NCBI GenBank assembly: GCA_023374025.1 | Contig: SIJG01000079.1 | Span: forward strand, 124,001-188,000 | DNA: 64,000 nt | Direction: 5' to 3' | Source: Heterodera schachtii | Taxonomy: Eukaryota; Nematoda; Chromadorea; Rhabditida; Heteroderidae | Shown: positions 9,480-21,160 of the stretch, piece by piece | How the letters are laid out: each line of letters opens with the position of its first letter | How positions within the stretch are numbered: position 1 is the stretch's first letter | The notes under the pieces: model-generated | What the model saw: only the letters and a program-made list of their open reading frames with translations | Database searches by the model: none | Told to the model about the DNA's origin: nothing | Program-made: the position numbers and the translations under genes

Positions 9480-9640
9480 GGAAATATGGACAAAAACCTG
9501 AAATATGAAAAATATGGAAATAAAAAGGGCATCCTAGAAGCATCAAACCAAGCTAAAAAATACAATACAATTTACTTGGTTTTTAGGCCGAAATAAGTGT
9601 GCAAAAAAAAATATGGAAATCCATACAAATCCGGTCCCTC
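9480..9640. mobile_element. Truncated hAT-type MITE, scaffold A with word ATATGGA
   Basis: Contains the words atatgga and atatggaa several times, then scaffold A (agaagcatcaaaccaagct, about 9536-9555), then gcaaaaaaaaa, the palindrome TATGGAAATCCATA (9612-9625) and an end caaatccggtccct. The right end matches the TIR style of the 28280-28814 element (aaaatccggtcttta). No left terminus is visible, so the copy is truncated. Confidence 0.55.
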
Positions 9641-9798
9641 GAGATTTTGATTCTTTTCAAAAATATTTTGTTGTTTTTTAAGGAATCTTTAAAAATCGGA
9701 AACATTTTTAAATACTTGCTTTGTTTACAGATTTTATCAAAAAGGAATTGGATTTTTGAGTCAAATTAAAAAAAATTTTAATTTTTTCTTTCCACAGC

Positions 9799-9960
9799 TT
9801 TGGACAATATTTTGCCCTGACCCTCATTCTTACCAGTGTATTTTCGTACCCGGTATAGCCGGACCTACCGGGTCGGGTACAGGGTACTGGATTTTCAAAA
9901 AACCGGGTCCGGGTACCGGGCTCGGGTATTGAAAAAATCGGGCGCCCGGTTACCCGACAT
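9799..9960 (+). mobile_element. Fragment of the CCGGGTA-word hAT element (right end)
   Basis: Closely matches 18740-18900 of the outer hAT element: ccctgaccctcattcttac, then accgggtcgggtac and ggattttcaaaaaaccgg. It lacks the terminal ttgcaaccctag, so it is a truncated copy. Confidence 0.7.
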
Positions 9961-11477
9961 GGACAATGAAAAAAGTTATAATCTTTGGCTATTTAAAAGT
10001 GCGAAATCCGAATATGCATTTTATTTTGAATTTCAAAAAACTTTGGGGACGTGAAACCTTTTGAAAATTTTCGTTTTTGGGCCTTGGAAAATGTAGTAAA
10101 ATTTGAAAATTCATAACTAAATTGAAACTAATCTCATTAAAATATGCCTAAGAGTTGATTGGGCGAATATTTTGATAATTTTTTGGTATTTGTTCGAATT
10201 CGGGTTGCCTGTTTTTTTGTGCATAGTGTTTCATCGAAAATGGCCATAAGGACATTTTTAAAGCCGACTCTTCGAGCTGATTGTGAGTCTGAATGCCATG
10301 ATCGGTCATGTTTCAATCCACTCAATCATCATATTTTCTTATACATTTTTGCTTCTCGTAAGCAAATATAAAAATTTTTTCTATTATTTTAACAGAAATT
10401 TAAAAACTTAATTTATGCTTGTGACTTTCAAAATTTTTAATGAAAATTGTAATTTAATTATAATTTAAAAAATATAACAATTTATATTATTTCCTCTGAC
10501 GGAATACCGTCATATTTTTGTGGATTTTCATTTTTCTATGTTTAATAAAACTAACAATCTAATAAATCTTGAAAAAAAAAAGTCGGAATTTTTTTCCAAA
10601 AATTTCAAAAACTTTTTTAATAAGTTACCTATATTTTTTTTGGTTTTGTTCCTACATCTCAAAAATTTTAAAAGTGAACAAAATGGCATTCAGAAAGAAC
10701 AATTTTTGGCCCTTTCCAATTGCATAAATTATCGGTGCGATAAAAAAAGGCCGTTCTCACTCTCACCCTTTTATCATAAATAATTGGTTTTGTACGCAAA
10801 CATCACAGTTCCTTCCTCATTTTCCTATTCACCTTATATTTTCAATTTTGAGATGTACGAGCAAACGCAAAAGTACACTTTTTAAAAAAATTTTAAAATG
10901 CGTTGAATGCCGATTTCGAATCCTACTCCATTAATTTTTTCAACAGATTTTTGCTTCAAAAATTTCCTATTTTTTCAGTTTGTGAGTCATTATTTTTTAT
11001 GTCCGCAGAAATTATGGAGCGCGAAAAAAGTTCAAATGTGCTCAGAAAATGAGATATAGATTCAAAAAGAGTTAAATTTAAAAGATTCGAATTTGTTTGA
11101 AATTTTGATCTATACTTACAGTATGGGTGGGACATAAGTTTATGCCCAAACAGTTTGGCTGAATAAAATGTCGTATAAAATCCTTAAAACGAATAAAATC
11201 GAAAAATTTTCTTTACAAAAATTTAACCCCGTTCCTGAGCTTCCAAAAGAACACAAATTCACTTCCCTTCCTTAGCTCTACGAACTTTTTGTTATTTAGA
11301 AAATTTATGCTAAAATTTGGGTGGTCAAAATTATGCACAAAAAGTTTAAAAAAAAAAAATTTCTCAGAGCTAAGCGATGGGAAAAATCATCTGAAAACCT
11401 GAAAATGGCTTGAAACTTGGAAAATTTCCGAAAAATAAACCCTAGGGTGAATAAATTGATCAAAAACTAAAGAAGTT
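9961..11477. other. AT-rich non-coding stretch
   Basis: Open frames here are short and AT-driven (for example 10520-10783). A weak module C trace lies at 10180-10300. No gene is supported. Confidence 0.5.
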
Positions 11478-11492
11478 ATGAGCGAATTTGTG

Positions 11493-12235
11493 GGGGTCGG
11501 GGTCGTTTTCGCGTGGGCCGTTTTCGCGTGGGGCGACTTTTTGAACTATAACTTTTTTCTTTGTCAACCAAATCAAATAATCTTGGTATCAATCGATAGC
11601 CCTAAGTGTTCTCTATTAGCCTACAAAATTTGGAAAAATTTCATTAAGGTTCAAAAAAGTTATGGTCAGAAGAGTTCAACAAACCAAAATTTCCAACTTT
11701 TTTTNNNNNNNNNNNNNNNNNNNNNNNNNNNNNNNNNNNNNNNNNNNNNNNNNNNNNNNNNNNNNNNNNNNNNNNNNNNNNGCAAAAAAACGAGATAATA
11801 AATAAATAAATGTTATAAAACATTTGTTTTTGTAGCCTCATATATGGACCAACCGAGTTGGATAAGCTTTGCATTAAAAGCCAGGTGCAAACTCAAGAAA
11901 ATAAAAGCAGAAGAATTTTTTTAAATAAAATTATATTAGCTAAAATCAAATTTAAAATAAAATAAAATAAAGATACATAACAAAATTCACAGAATATATA
12001 ATAAAAATTAATAAAAAATATTTAATTTTTAATGCAAATGCCAATTTAATAAATAAATTTAAAAGTTAAAACATCACTTTGTTAAATACGCACAAGGTTT
12101 TTTGAGTTCCTATAGCCATAACTTCTTTGAATCTTAACGAAATTTTTGAAATTTTGCAGACTTAAAGAGAACACTTAAGGTTATCGAAGGATATCAAGAT
12201 ATACATCAAAATTTTGTTGCATAATTAATTTTTGG
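11493..12235. mobile_element. Foldback element on scaffold B, word TTTTCGCGTG, with assembly gap
   Basis: The left arm has two iterations of the word (gtcgttttcgcgtgggccg, then ttttcgcgtgggg) and then scaffold B: tttgtcaaccaaatcaaa, cttggtatcaatcgatag, ccctaagtgttctctatt, ending in gttatggtcaga. The right arm (about 12106-12235) is the inverted scaffold B (ccataacttctttgaatc ... ggttatcgaaggatatca). A 77-base run of N separates them. I cannot place the outer right end. Confidence 0.55.
11705..11781. other. Assembly gap (77 N)
   Basis: Run of N. It lies inside an inverted repeat, a structure that often breaks assemblies. Confidence 1.
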
Positions 12236-15090
12236 TCAAAAATTTCACATTGATATTTTTTAAAAGAAAGCCCTTTATACAGTTTTTTAAATACGAATGC
12301 TCACCAAGCAATGAGAAAATATATTTTTTTAATGGAGAATGATCTAAAAAACGAACTTTTATATACATATAAAATCGAATTAATCGTTCGTTCTCTGGTC
12401 AATACAAAAATGTTTATGTCTTTTTTCAAAATATATTTATTGCTTTAAAATTTAATTGCTTAATTTGAATTAAACATTTTTTTCTGACATTGTTTCTTTG
12501 AATGATTATGCCAATTCTCACACTAAAAATGGCACAAAAAACAATGGAATGGTCAAATTAGTGAACAATAACAAACGTACAGCAACAAAAAAACGCTCAA
12601 TAATATAAAGTGATCACCCTATAAAAGACACAGCTCATAAAAACGTGTTGCGACACTTGCGCCGCTCACTTAATATATTTTAAAATATTTTTACCAATTT
12701 TCAACGAATTTTACTCAAAATTCTGTGCAACAATAAAAAAGCAATTAAAAGAAATGCGAAAAAAAATTAATCACAACGATAGACATTTATTTTTTGTTTT
12801 TGTTAATGCGTACATCAGCAGCAAAAGCAAATTTGATGACAAGGAAAACAAAAATTATAAGCCACATTTATATATACAAATTTTCTGTTTAAAAAAATTT
12901 TTGGATTAGTTAAAATGGTGCAATTGGATTTTGTAGGGTGGCGCAAAAGTCGGTACACCCATAAAAAGACGCAAAAGAAATTTTTTATTTATTTTTATTG
13001 TTAAAACAAGCAAAACATATAAAGTTATCTGAATGATAGCGTGGAATGGAAAAGGTAATCAAATCACATTTATTAACCACTTATAAATCATGTCAAAGTA
13101 AAAGATAAAAGATTGAAAAGGTGTGGCGATTTTAATGGGCATTTCAAAGGGTTTTGGATACGAGAAAGTAAAAAGAAGAAAAAAAAAACTGAAAAAACCA
13201 AATTAAAAAAGTACTTTTATTACACAAAATGAAATTGTACAAAAATAGAATTTAAATGTAATAAACATTGAAAATTTTATTGAATTCAAAATTGAAAAAA
13301 ACCCAAAGAAAGCAGAAATAATTATAGAAAGGAAAATTATTGTTCTATAAAAAAATAATGATATATAATTCATAATTTTTAATTTTATTAAATTTTCAAA
13401 ATAGAAAATATCAAATTTGACTGTATTGCAGTTTACACGACCATAAAAAAATAAATAAAAGTCGACAATTAAATGTGCCATATTTTTTCTCTTTAGAAAT
13501 AATTATGAATAAAAAAATGTTCAAATTTACATTTTCGCACTTTTTAAATTAAATTTGTCAAATTATTCTATGAACTTGTCTTTTTATGATCCTATAAACT
13601 GCAATTGAAGCTAAAATTTATCTTATATTCTTTAATTAATTTTCGGGTTGAAAACCCGAGAATTTTTGGCTTGGAAACCGGGAAAAAACTGGGAATTTCC
13701 CGGTCCCGGTCAAAACTGTCAAAACCAGGACTTCGGTACTCAGCTTTAAAGGTATCACAATGCAGTAAATTTATGCCAAAGAAAAAACAATTTCTTAACC
13801 CAATTTATTAATGCACATTTTGCAGCAGCGTTTTCTGCCGGTGCATTCACTCAATATTTTGACAGTTCCTTTAATTTATTTTTCCTAATTAGCAGCTCAT
13901 CATCCAAATGCCTTTTATTAAATTATATCTTTTATCGGTTCGTTCGATATATTTCCTTTATTTTCTTTTTTTACGTTCATCCGAAACAGCAAATTTCTCG
14001 AACAGAAAATTTCTCAGAAAATCAGCATCTCAACAAAAAAAAATCAGAATTGACCTCTTGAAATCATCAAAATGCTGATAAATCTGCAGTGTTGGGGTGA
14101 CAATGTTTATGAAATTCTTAATTAGTTTCCAAATTTTGCAATTTAGCAACATTTTTACGGTTTCACAAAACTTTATAAATATTGAATTGGTTTTTAATGA
14201 TTAATAAATCGAAATGAACTGTAAAATAAGCATTTAATAAACACCATTAAAGTCAATAGCCTAAAAACAATTCGGAGATTAAATTTTATAAATCAGAGAA
14301 CGCATTTAAAAACCAAATCACATTACTTTTATAATCATATGACAATAATATAAAATACTATCAGATGCTTTGGTATTGCTTTTGTCTTAATAAAATACTA
14401 TTTAATAAATATTGCAAGAAAATTTTTTTAACAATATGACCAAATTACCAAATTTATGATTTAACCTTAAAAAACATAAAACCAGAAAAGGCCTAGCAAC
14501 TTTTTAATTAATTTTAAAATTTATTAGTAAAATGCATTTTTTTAAACATTTAAAAATATTCTTTTTGTAGATTCAAACAGTGCAAGAATTTGAAGTACGA
14601 TTTTATTTAATAATTGAAGCAACAAAAAGAACATTAATTTTCTTTACAAGAAAATAAATTGATTAAAAAATATTAAATTTGAGCTTAAATTAAAATGAAA
14701 TATTCAGGTCATTATATTAAAAATAGCTATAATAATACAGTAAAAATAATAATGAAAATTTATAATGTCTTTTGAAAATATATCTCTTGAAATTTGTATA
14801 AATTGAAATTTAAGAAATGCCATATTAAAATATATAAAAGTAAATTAATGCAAAAAAATGATTTCTTTTATAAATTAATATTGTTAAGAGCGCACAAAAA
14901 CAAAATTATCACTGATCATTAGCAAAATATTAACAAGAGAAAATGGCATTTTGAAAAACAAAAACAAAATTTTGCACATAAATTTTAAATTTAATCATAA
15001 TTGAATTGAAAGTGAAATTTATGAAAAAGAGAAATAAAAAAAAACATAAATTTGTTCTAAAAATATTTATTATTAAATTAATTTATTAAA
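12236..15090. other. A-rich non-coding block
   Basis: Long AT-rich DNA with A favoured over T on this strand and no supported gene. At 13643-13735 a small GC-richer patch carries the words cccgag, ccgggaa and cccggtcccggt, probably a fragment of another word-type element. Confidence 0.5.
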
Positions 15091-15098
15091 GTCTGAAC
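15091..15098. repeat. Target duplication of outer hAT element, left (gtctgaac)
   Basis: The identical eight bases are at 18933-18940, on the other side of the element. An 8-bp duplication is typical of hAT transposition. Confidence 0.85.
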
Positions 15099-15423
15099 TA
15101 GGGTTGCACGGGTACCGGGTATTTGGGAAAAACCGGGCCCGGGTATTACCGGGTATTGAAAAGCCGGGTACCGGGTCGGGTAGCAGTTTTGAAACCGGGT
15201 ACCGGGTCGGGTACCCGGTAAAACCGGGTATTATAAAAATCCAAAAAAAAAATCCATTTTTTAAAAAATTTTTCATGAAAATAAAAGCTTATATTTTTAA
15301 AAAAGCATGAAAAATATAATGTTTACAAATAAACGCTTTATTATTTGCCAAATTTTTTTATTGCTATTTAAACCACTTTTTTGCGGTGCGCTTTTTCTAA
15401 AAACTTTTCGGGGTAGGGGCGGT

Positions 15424-15449
15424 CCGGCGGTGCCGATAGGCGCCGCCGG
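15424..15449 (+). other. GC hairpin module D, copy 1
   Basis: ccggcggtgcc, loop gata, ggcgccgccgg: an 11-bp stem with one G-T pair. Other copies are at 19792, 20894, 21030, 28552, 34316 and 44028. Confidence 0.8.
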
Positions 15450-15634
15450 GAAAAATTTTATTCTTTAAAATTGGCTCAAAAATCACCAAAATTGGGGCAA
15501 TTTTTAGACAAAATCTGTTAAATTTTTTGAATAATTGTCGCAAAAAAAACTTTTTAGTGTAAAAAAATGTTTAAAAGAGTTTGCATTGAGGAGGACTGAT
15601 TGAACCTAAAAAAGAGCGTACAGAATCCAAGAGA

Positions 15635-15642
15635 CTAACCAG
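15635..15642. repeat. Target duplication of inner hAT transposon, left (ctaaccag)
   Basis: Repeated exactly at 18663-18670. It fixes both borders of the transposon at 15643-18662. Confidence 0.92.
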
Positions 15643-15654
15643 TAGAGACCGGAC

Positions 15655-15845
15655 GGGATCGGGATCCCGCGGGATTTCTTCGGGATCCCGCGGGATTAAA
15701 TTCGGGATCCCGACCTCGGGATCCGTCCCGAGCGATTTTTTAAATTCATCGGGATTGATCGGGATCGGGATTTGATCGGGATCCCGAATCGGGATCCCTC
15801 CCGACCATTTTGCCAATCCCGCGGGATCCCGCGGGATTGAAGTCA
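15655..15845. repeat. Left subterminal repeat array of the hAT transposon
   Basis: Dense direct and inverted copies of tcgggatc / gatcccga, including several cccgcggg palindromes. In hAT elements such subterminal repeats are transposase binding sites; here that role is inferred. Confidence 0.8.
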
Positions 15846-16058
15846 CGATAAATTTTTGAAAACTTTTCATTTTCTTATTACAATTGCACATGGACGGTAA
15901 AAAAGAAAACTTTTTTTTTGTTAATTATAAAAAAATTGGCGTTCTGTTACCTTTTACTATGCCCAAAGTTTCCTTATTTTTTTCTCCACCACAAGATATT
16001 TCAACCATTTTTATTTATACATTTTACAAATATAAATCTTTTTCATTAAGCCTTTTAA

Positions 16059-18422
16059 ATGCAATCAATTATTTGGTCCATTGGACTATTCAGCAAAGTT
16101 TCTAAAGATGAAGCTGAGTGTGCCGTTTGCAAAGAAAAGGGGGGCAAAAAATTTGTGTTTAAATTATCGGCCGGCAGCACAAAAGGCTTAATCACACACC
16201 TAAACACCATACATGCAAATAGTAGCTATGCTTCTGATTATGCCAAACAATTTGAACTGAAGAAGGAAGGTGGGACAGGAATTGGCAAAATTAGTACATT
16301 CTTCAAAATATCAACCTCCGGTCCTATATTTTTCGTTTTCCTTATAATTCAATTTTTTCAGGGGATCTGTCACACTTGGACAAGCGTGTTATTAATTTTA
16401 TCGCATGTAACGCTCTTTCATTTGGCATAATTAATAACCCGACTACCCTCATGCTCTTCAACCAAAATAACACACTTTCAGCGCTGAAGGAAGAGTCTTA
16501 TTACAGGAAAAAATGCCTGCCATTGGTTTACAGTGCTGTCAAAAAGAGAGTCTCTGAGGAATTGGAAAAATGTCCTTTCCTGTCTTTTACTTCCGACATT
16601 TGGAGCAATTCTATTGACAGTTTCATGAGGTATGCCACGAAAAATGGATGGCAATGTTAAGAATTGTGGTCCCTAATTTTACTTTTTTAATTTTCTATTC
16701 AAATTCAGTTTTCGTGGGGTTTCGAGGGTGCTGATTATGAATCTGAACTCGAATTTGCCCACTTCCGAACCCCGGACCCGAATTCGAACAAAAAGGAAAA
16801 AATTCTTAAATATATAAGTTAAAACCGGTTAAATTTTCTTTACCATTGCCAAATGGATGGTCAAATCAATTTTTAGTCTGACTGCTCATGGCATCACCCA
16901 TGATTGGAAACGGGTGGATTTTGTTCTTTCTGTCGGACAAATTAAGGGAGAGAAAACTGGCGAACGAATTGCTGAAAGAATACGCCAAATTTTGGTGGAT
17001 TGGAAAATTCCCCAAGAAAAATGTGCAGTTTTTGTCCGGGATGGTGGCTCAAATATGAGAAAAGTAAAAACATTTTAAAAATTGTTTTTTTTTTTACAAA
17101 TTTTTAGGCTTTTTCTGCGATTTACAACCCTGAGACATTTATCGATAGTGATTGTTCTGCACACCTTCTTAATCTTTGTGTAAAAGAAGGATTAAAGGAG
17201 GAGAGAATTAGCGCTCTGCTAACAAAGTGCAAAAAGATTGTGGCACATTTTAAACATTCTAACACCGCAATGGGGCAATTGCGCGAGGTCCAACTGGAAG
17301 AGGACGCACCAACTCATACACTGCTCCAAGTTTCGAAATGTTTAAAATATTAATTTAAAAAAAAACCAAGGAAATTCCCGTTCGATGGAACTCTGCTTTT
17401 TTTATGGTAAAACGGCTATGTGAACAAAAAAACGCATTAAATGTTTTTGCATATCAAAAAGGTTAATCTAATTATATTATGTACATTAAAAATATGATTC
17501 AGGCGTGCCAAATTTAACTTTTGCCGATGACGAATGGAATGTTTTAGAAGAATTGTCGTCTTTATTAGAAGGATTAAATGAACTTTCTGGGATTTTTTGC
17601 CGCAGAGAATCTTCCATTTCAATTATTTTCCCGTTTTCAAAAATGACCGTTCGGAATTTGGAACAAAAAATTTTCGTAAAGCATGAAGTGCATGATTGCA
17701 AGCGGACCATAGTCAATTCATTAAAGCAGCGTTTTGGCCGCTTTGGAAATGAAAAGTGCGGTCATCTCATTAAAAATTATTTTAATGTTTTTCCATTCAG
17801 AATTTATCTTCTTGCTCAATTTTTGGACCCACGATTTAAATCATTTTTTATCGAATACCCAGACGAATTTCGGTACTAATTTTTAGGATAGTTTTAATTT
17901 AAATAGTCTTATTTAGTCGTGATGTAATTGAATGGCTTGGAGAATCGCCATCAAATGACGACCAATTGGTTGAAGAGCAATTAGTTCCAATCAGGTCGCC
18001 CTCACCGAAAAAAACCAAATGTGGATTATTTGATTTTTTTTCATCAACTTTGGACCAGGATTCGCCTCAAACCATATCAAATGGTTCGGCATAATTTAAA
18101 ATTTATTTTTGAAAAATAAATTTCAGGAGAAAACGCACAAATGGACTTAAAAACTGAAATTTTTGAGTATAATGCATTGGCGCGGCAGATTTTAGAAAGT
18201 GATCCACTGGAATTTTGGAAAGAAAATTCCAAAAAATTTGCCCAGTTGTCAAAGCATGCGAGACGGTTTTTATCAGCACCGGCCACAAGTGTTGCGTCGG
18301 AACAACTTTTCTCAACGGCTCGTGATGTTTATGATTATCGTCGTTCTCGTTTGAGAGCGAGAAAAGCGGAAATGCTAATATTTCTCAATAGAGTGCTTCC
18401 TTTGATCAATTACAAATATTAA
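16059..18422 (+). CDS. hAT transposase with BED zinc finger (8 exons, 620 aa)
   Basis: Joining 16059-16320, 16362-16629, 16877-17063, 17108-17329, 17371-17461, 17503-17872, 17917-18083 and 18127-18422 gives 1863 nt, exactly 621 codons with one final stop. All seven introns are GT-AG; six are 41-44 bp. Intron 2 (16630-16876, 247 bp) carries a module C repeat. The protein begins with a BED-type finger (C21, C24, H47, H52). The RNase H-like catalytic domain has the first aspartate in FTSDIWSN (about D166), the second in VFVRDGGSN (about D232), the family CxxH motif in CSAHLLNLC (255-258) and the RW motif in VRWNSAFF. The last 80 residues are the hAT dimerisation domain ([32 protein letters not shown]). 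It would cut and paste the element in the nucleus, making 8-bp duplications. Start choice: first ATG, directly before the finger. Expression is unknown. Confidence 0.9.
16712..16800 (+). repeat. Module C copy inside intron 2 of the hAT transposase
   Basis: Contains gggtgctgattatgaatctg, ccggacccgaattcgaac and aaaaagg. It explains why this intron is 247 bp while the others are 41-44 bp. Confidence 0.7.
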
Positions 18423-18477
18423 CCATGCATTTGGATAAATCTTGGCGCAAATGAAAAAAAAATTGTTTGAAAATACA

Positions 18478-18640
18478 AATCCCGATAATCCCGCGGGATC
18501 CCGAAAAAAAATCTTCGGGATTCATCGGGATCGGGATTCGGTCGGGATCCCGACTCGGGATCCGTCCCGGTCTGTTTTTCAAAATGTTCGGGATTGATCG
18601 GGATCGGGATTCAGTCGGGATCCAGACTCGGGATCCCTCC
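18478..18640. repeat. Right subterminal repeat array of the hAT transposon
   Basis: Same tcgggatc words as the left array, leading to the right TIR at 18651-18662. Confidence 0.8.
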
Positions 18641-18662
18641 GACCCCAGTTGTCCGGTCTCTA

Positions 18663-18670
18663 CTAACCAG
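18663..18670. repeat. Target duplication of inner hAT transposon, right (ctaaccag)
   Basis: Exact match to 15635-15642. Confidence 0.92.
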
Positions 18671-18932
18671 TAAGCCATATGAACAATAAATTAACTCTTT
18701 TCTAGAGTAAATATTAATTAAATTAAAAAATTTTCTTCCAACTTTGATCAACATTTTGACCCTGACCCCCATTCTTACCAGTGTATTTTTGGTACCCGGG
18801 TACCCGGACCTACCGGGTCGGGTACCGGGTATTGGATTTTCAAAAAACCGGGTCCGGGTACCGGGTCCGGGTATTAAAAACCGGGTATCCGGGTCGGGTA
18901 CCCGGTCGGGTACCCGGACCCGTGCAACCCTA

Positions 18933-18940
18933 GTCTGAAC
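18933..18940. repeat. Target duplication of outer hAT element, right (gtctgaac)
   Basis: Exact match to 15091-15098. Confidence 0.85.
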
Positions 18941-20647
18941 CTGTTTCTGCTTCAAAACGGGGAGAAAACACGATTAATCTAAAGAAAAAATAATGAAACC
19001 AAAAAATAAATAAAACACTTAACAAAAGTACTTTTATTAGCGAAAACATAAAAATAATTTAATAAAAACGAAATGACTTAAAAAATATTCATAATTAATC
19101 ATTTTGGAGAATGGTATTAATTTCTTGAATTAATGTTTGTTTATATAACCATTAAAATGCATAAGTAAATAAAGAAAGTAAGTCATAAAATTGAATTTAT
19201 TAAAAAAACAAAAACAAAAAATATATACATAAAATCATTCAAAAATTCCATTTAAAAGTAAATAAGTGTTAGCACATGACGGGGGTCGGGTCGGGGGATG
19301 ATAAATTGTCGGCGGTCGAGGACCCCGATCGGGTGAAAAAACTATTTTTCCTTTTCTTTTAAATGCTCGTAAATGCACCCAAATGCGCTACAAAAAAAAG
19401 AGAAGCTGTTCCCCTTGTAACACCCACCTGTAATAGCAGTAACGGTAACCACTAAATCCTCCAATCTTGAAGCCACACTATTAATAAAAGCCGATAAAAA
19501 AAAGTTATAGGGAAATAGGCCATAGAATATAATGCACAAACAACCTCTTCCTTTAAGCAGTCTGTTCCTTGTCCGCCAGGGTAACCTGAGTGATTCCGCT
19601 AGTTGCCTTTTTGCCTCTAAACGCACAAAAAAAAAAAGATTTTTCTTTTACCACCCTTTGCTTAAGCAAATGAATGCTTTGGTCTGGTTATAAGTAATGC
19701 TTCCTTAGCTGCCTGCTCAAATAGGAGCTGATGAATTAAAAGAGAATCATTTGTTGGCGCCAGTAAAAGTGCGTCCGATTTGGCATTTTATCCGGCGGTG
19801 CCTATAGGCGCCGCCGGAAAGTTTTTCGGAATTTTTAATTACTTTTATTAAGAAAAAAATTGTTCAAAATTCAAAAATGTTCACCTTTCCCCCATTCTTG
19901 TGAAATTAACATTTTTTTTCTTTTTTTATTGAATAGAAATATCTAAATAGAAATATTCTTCAAGTTTGATAAGTTTAAATAAACTATTCAGTTATTCTAT
20001 AAAAAATAATGAAAATGGAAATTTTAATACCTTTTTAAAAGAATCTTTTGAATTTGAATGAATTGAAGTTTAAGAAATACTAAATTAAAATAATTAAAAA
20101 GTAAAATAAACAAAAGTAAATTTTTTTATCAATTGTAATAATTTAAAAATATTCATAAAGCAATTAATTAATGGCATCTTGAAAGTTGAGTCAAAAAGAA
20201 CCCATAGGGAAGAAAAAATAATTTAAAAAATAACAAAAGAAAAGATAAATATATAATTAACCTAATTACAGGCAAAATAAATAAATAATAAATATAATTT
20301 AAAAAAGAATAATTATAAATTAATTGACAGCTAAGATATCTTAATGAAGCGAATAAAATAAAAATTTAAAGAAAATTGTAAAAAAAAAAATTATTATTGA
20401 GAGCACAAAATTATTTTAACAAAAATGAAATGATTTAAAGATATTCATTATCGCGATCAAATTTACGTACATTTTTTTTTACACCGACAAGAGTAATTTA
20501 AAGAAAGAAAAATAACGCAAATAAAACAGAAACAAATATAATTTATATTATATATTTATTAAAGCTATAATCTCATAAAAAAACGAGATAATAAATAAAT
20601 ATAAAACCAAAGATAAATTATAAATTAATTGAGCCTCGGTTATAAAC
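18941..20647. other. A-rich non-coding block with isolated GC patches
   Basis: No gene supported. A GC patch at 19277-19335 (gggggtcgggtcgggggatg ... gaccccgatcggg) looks like a word-type fragment. Hairpin module D with loop tata lies at 19792-19817. Confidence 0.5.
19792..19817 (+). other. GC hairpin module D, copy 2 (loop TATA)
   Basis: ccggcggtgcc, tata, ggcgccgccgg. Arms as in copy 1; the loop has G changed to T. Confidence 0.75.
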
Positions 20648-21160
20648 TAGTGCTTCGATCGAAAATTTTTCGAAATCAGAACATCGGGCTCAAAAATTCA
20701 GTTTTTGGGGTCGAAAATCAGAACATTTTGCGAAATTGCTTCAAATAATTTTTTAATCTCGCATTATCGTTTTTAACAAATTTGCGGAGAGATTTAGCAA
20801 ATCATATTTTTCAGTGTATCGAGATTAAAATTTAAACAATTTTTTGCTATGCCTTTTTCTTAAAATCTTTTGGGGAACTAGGGGGAGGTGGGTCCGGCGG
20901 TGCCGGTAGGCTCATCCGGGAAATTTTTTGAAAATTTGAGTGCAATTTGTTAACAGATTTTGTCGAAAAATTGTCCAAATTTTAAAATTTTTGGGCTATT
21001 TTTTAAGAAAACAAAGGATTATAGTGTCTGCGGTGCTGATAGGCGCCGCCAGAATTTTTTTTTAAATTTTGGCTAGCTTTCTCAGATTTTTGTCTAAAAA
21101 TTTGTGCCTCTACCCTCAAATCAGAGCATTTCTGATAAATTAGAACAACTCGAAGCCCTG
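20648..21160. mobile_element. hAT-type MITE with ATCAG words and two hairpin modules
   Basis: Related end to end to the well-bounded MITE at 43777-44262: both start with a cgatcgaa/tgatcgaa phrase, then aaatcagaacatcgggct, ttttggggtcgaaaatcag and cagaacattttgcgaaa, and end with gataaattagaaca. The terminal repeats are diverged (tagtgcttcga / tcgaagccctg) and the flanking 8-mers match at only 5 of 8 positions (ttataaac / attcaaac), so this is an older copy. Module D occurs at 20894-20919 (right arm decayed) and 21030-21054. Confidence 0.65.

Larger units (their letters stand above)
15643..18662 (+). mobile_element. Autonomous-looking hAT DNA transposon (nested, complete)
   Basis: A 3020-bp element with a 12-bp TIR TAGAGACCGGAC (left) and GTCCGGTCTCTA (right), a perfect 8-bp target duplication and a complete spliced transposase. 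The left (15655-15845) and right (18478-18640) subterminal regions are arrays of the word TCGGGATC and its complement (cgggatcccgcggg and similar), the expected place for transposase binding. The TIR core tagagaccg is shared with the MITEs at 28280-28814 and 61807-62381, so this element could be related to their mobilising source. It sits inside the outer hAT element. Confidence 0.92.
15099..18932. mobile_element. Outer hAT-type element with CCGGGTA words (host of the nested hAT transposon)
   Basis: The terminal inverted repeats are TAGGGTTGCACGGGT and its exact complement at the right end (ACCCGTGCAACCCTA), flanked by a perfect 8-bp target duplication. Both subterminal zones (15108-15232 and about 18785-18920) are packed with the words ccgggtacc, gggtcgggtac and accgggtatt. 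Without the nested 3.0-kb transposon and its duplicated 8 bp it would be about 0.8 kb with no coding capacity, so it was non-autonomous. Its left half also holds the GC hairpin module at 15424-15449. Confidence 0.85.

Noticed and set aside
15884..16105. Open frame just before the hAT transposase as an extra N-terminal exon
   Set aside because: It is in another frame, AT-driven, and the BED finger starts normally from the ATG at 16059.
15643..18662. Assigning the transposase gene to the outer element at 15099-18932
   Set aside because: The inner TIRs and the ctaaccag duplication enclose the gene, so it belongs to the inner element.
18406..18955. Arginine/proline/glycine-rich open frames at the hAT ends
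   Set aside because: They are translations of the CGGGATC and CCGGGTA word arrays.
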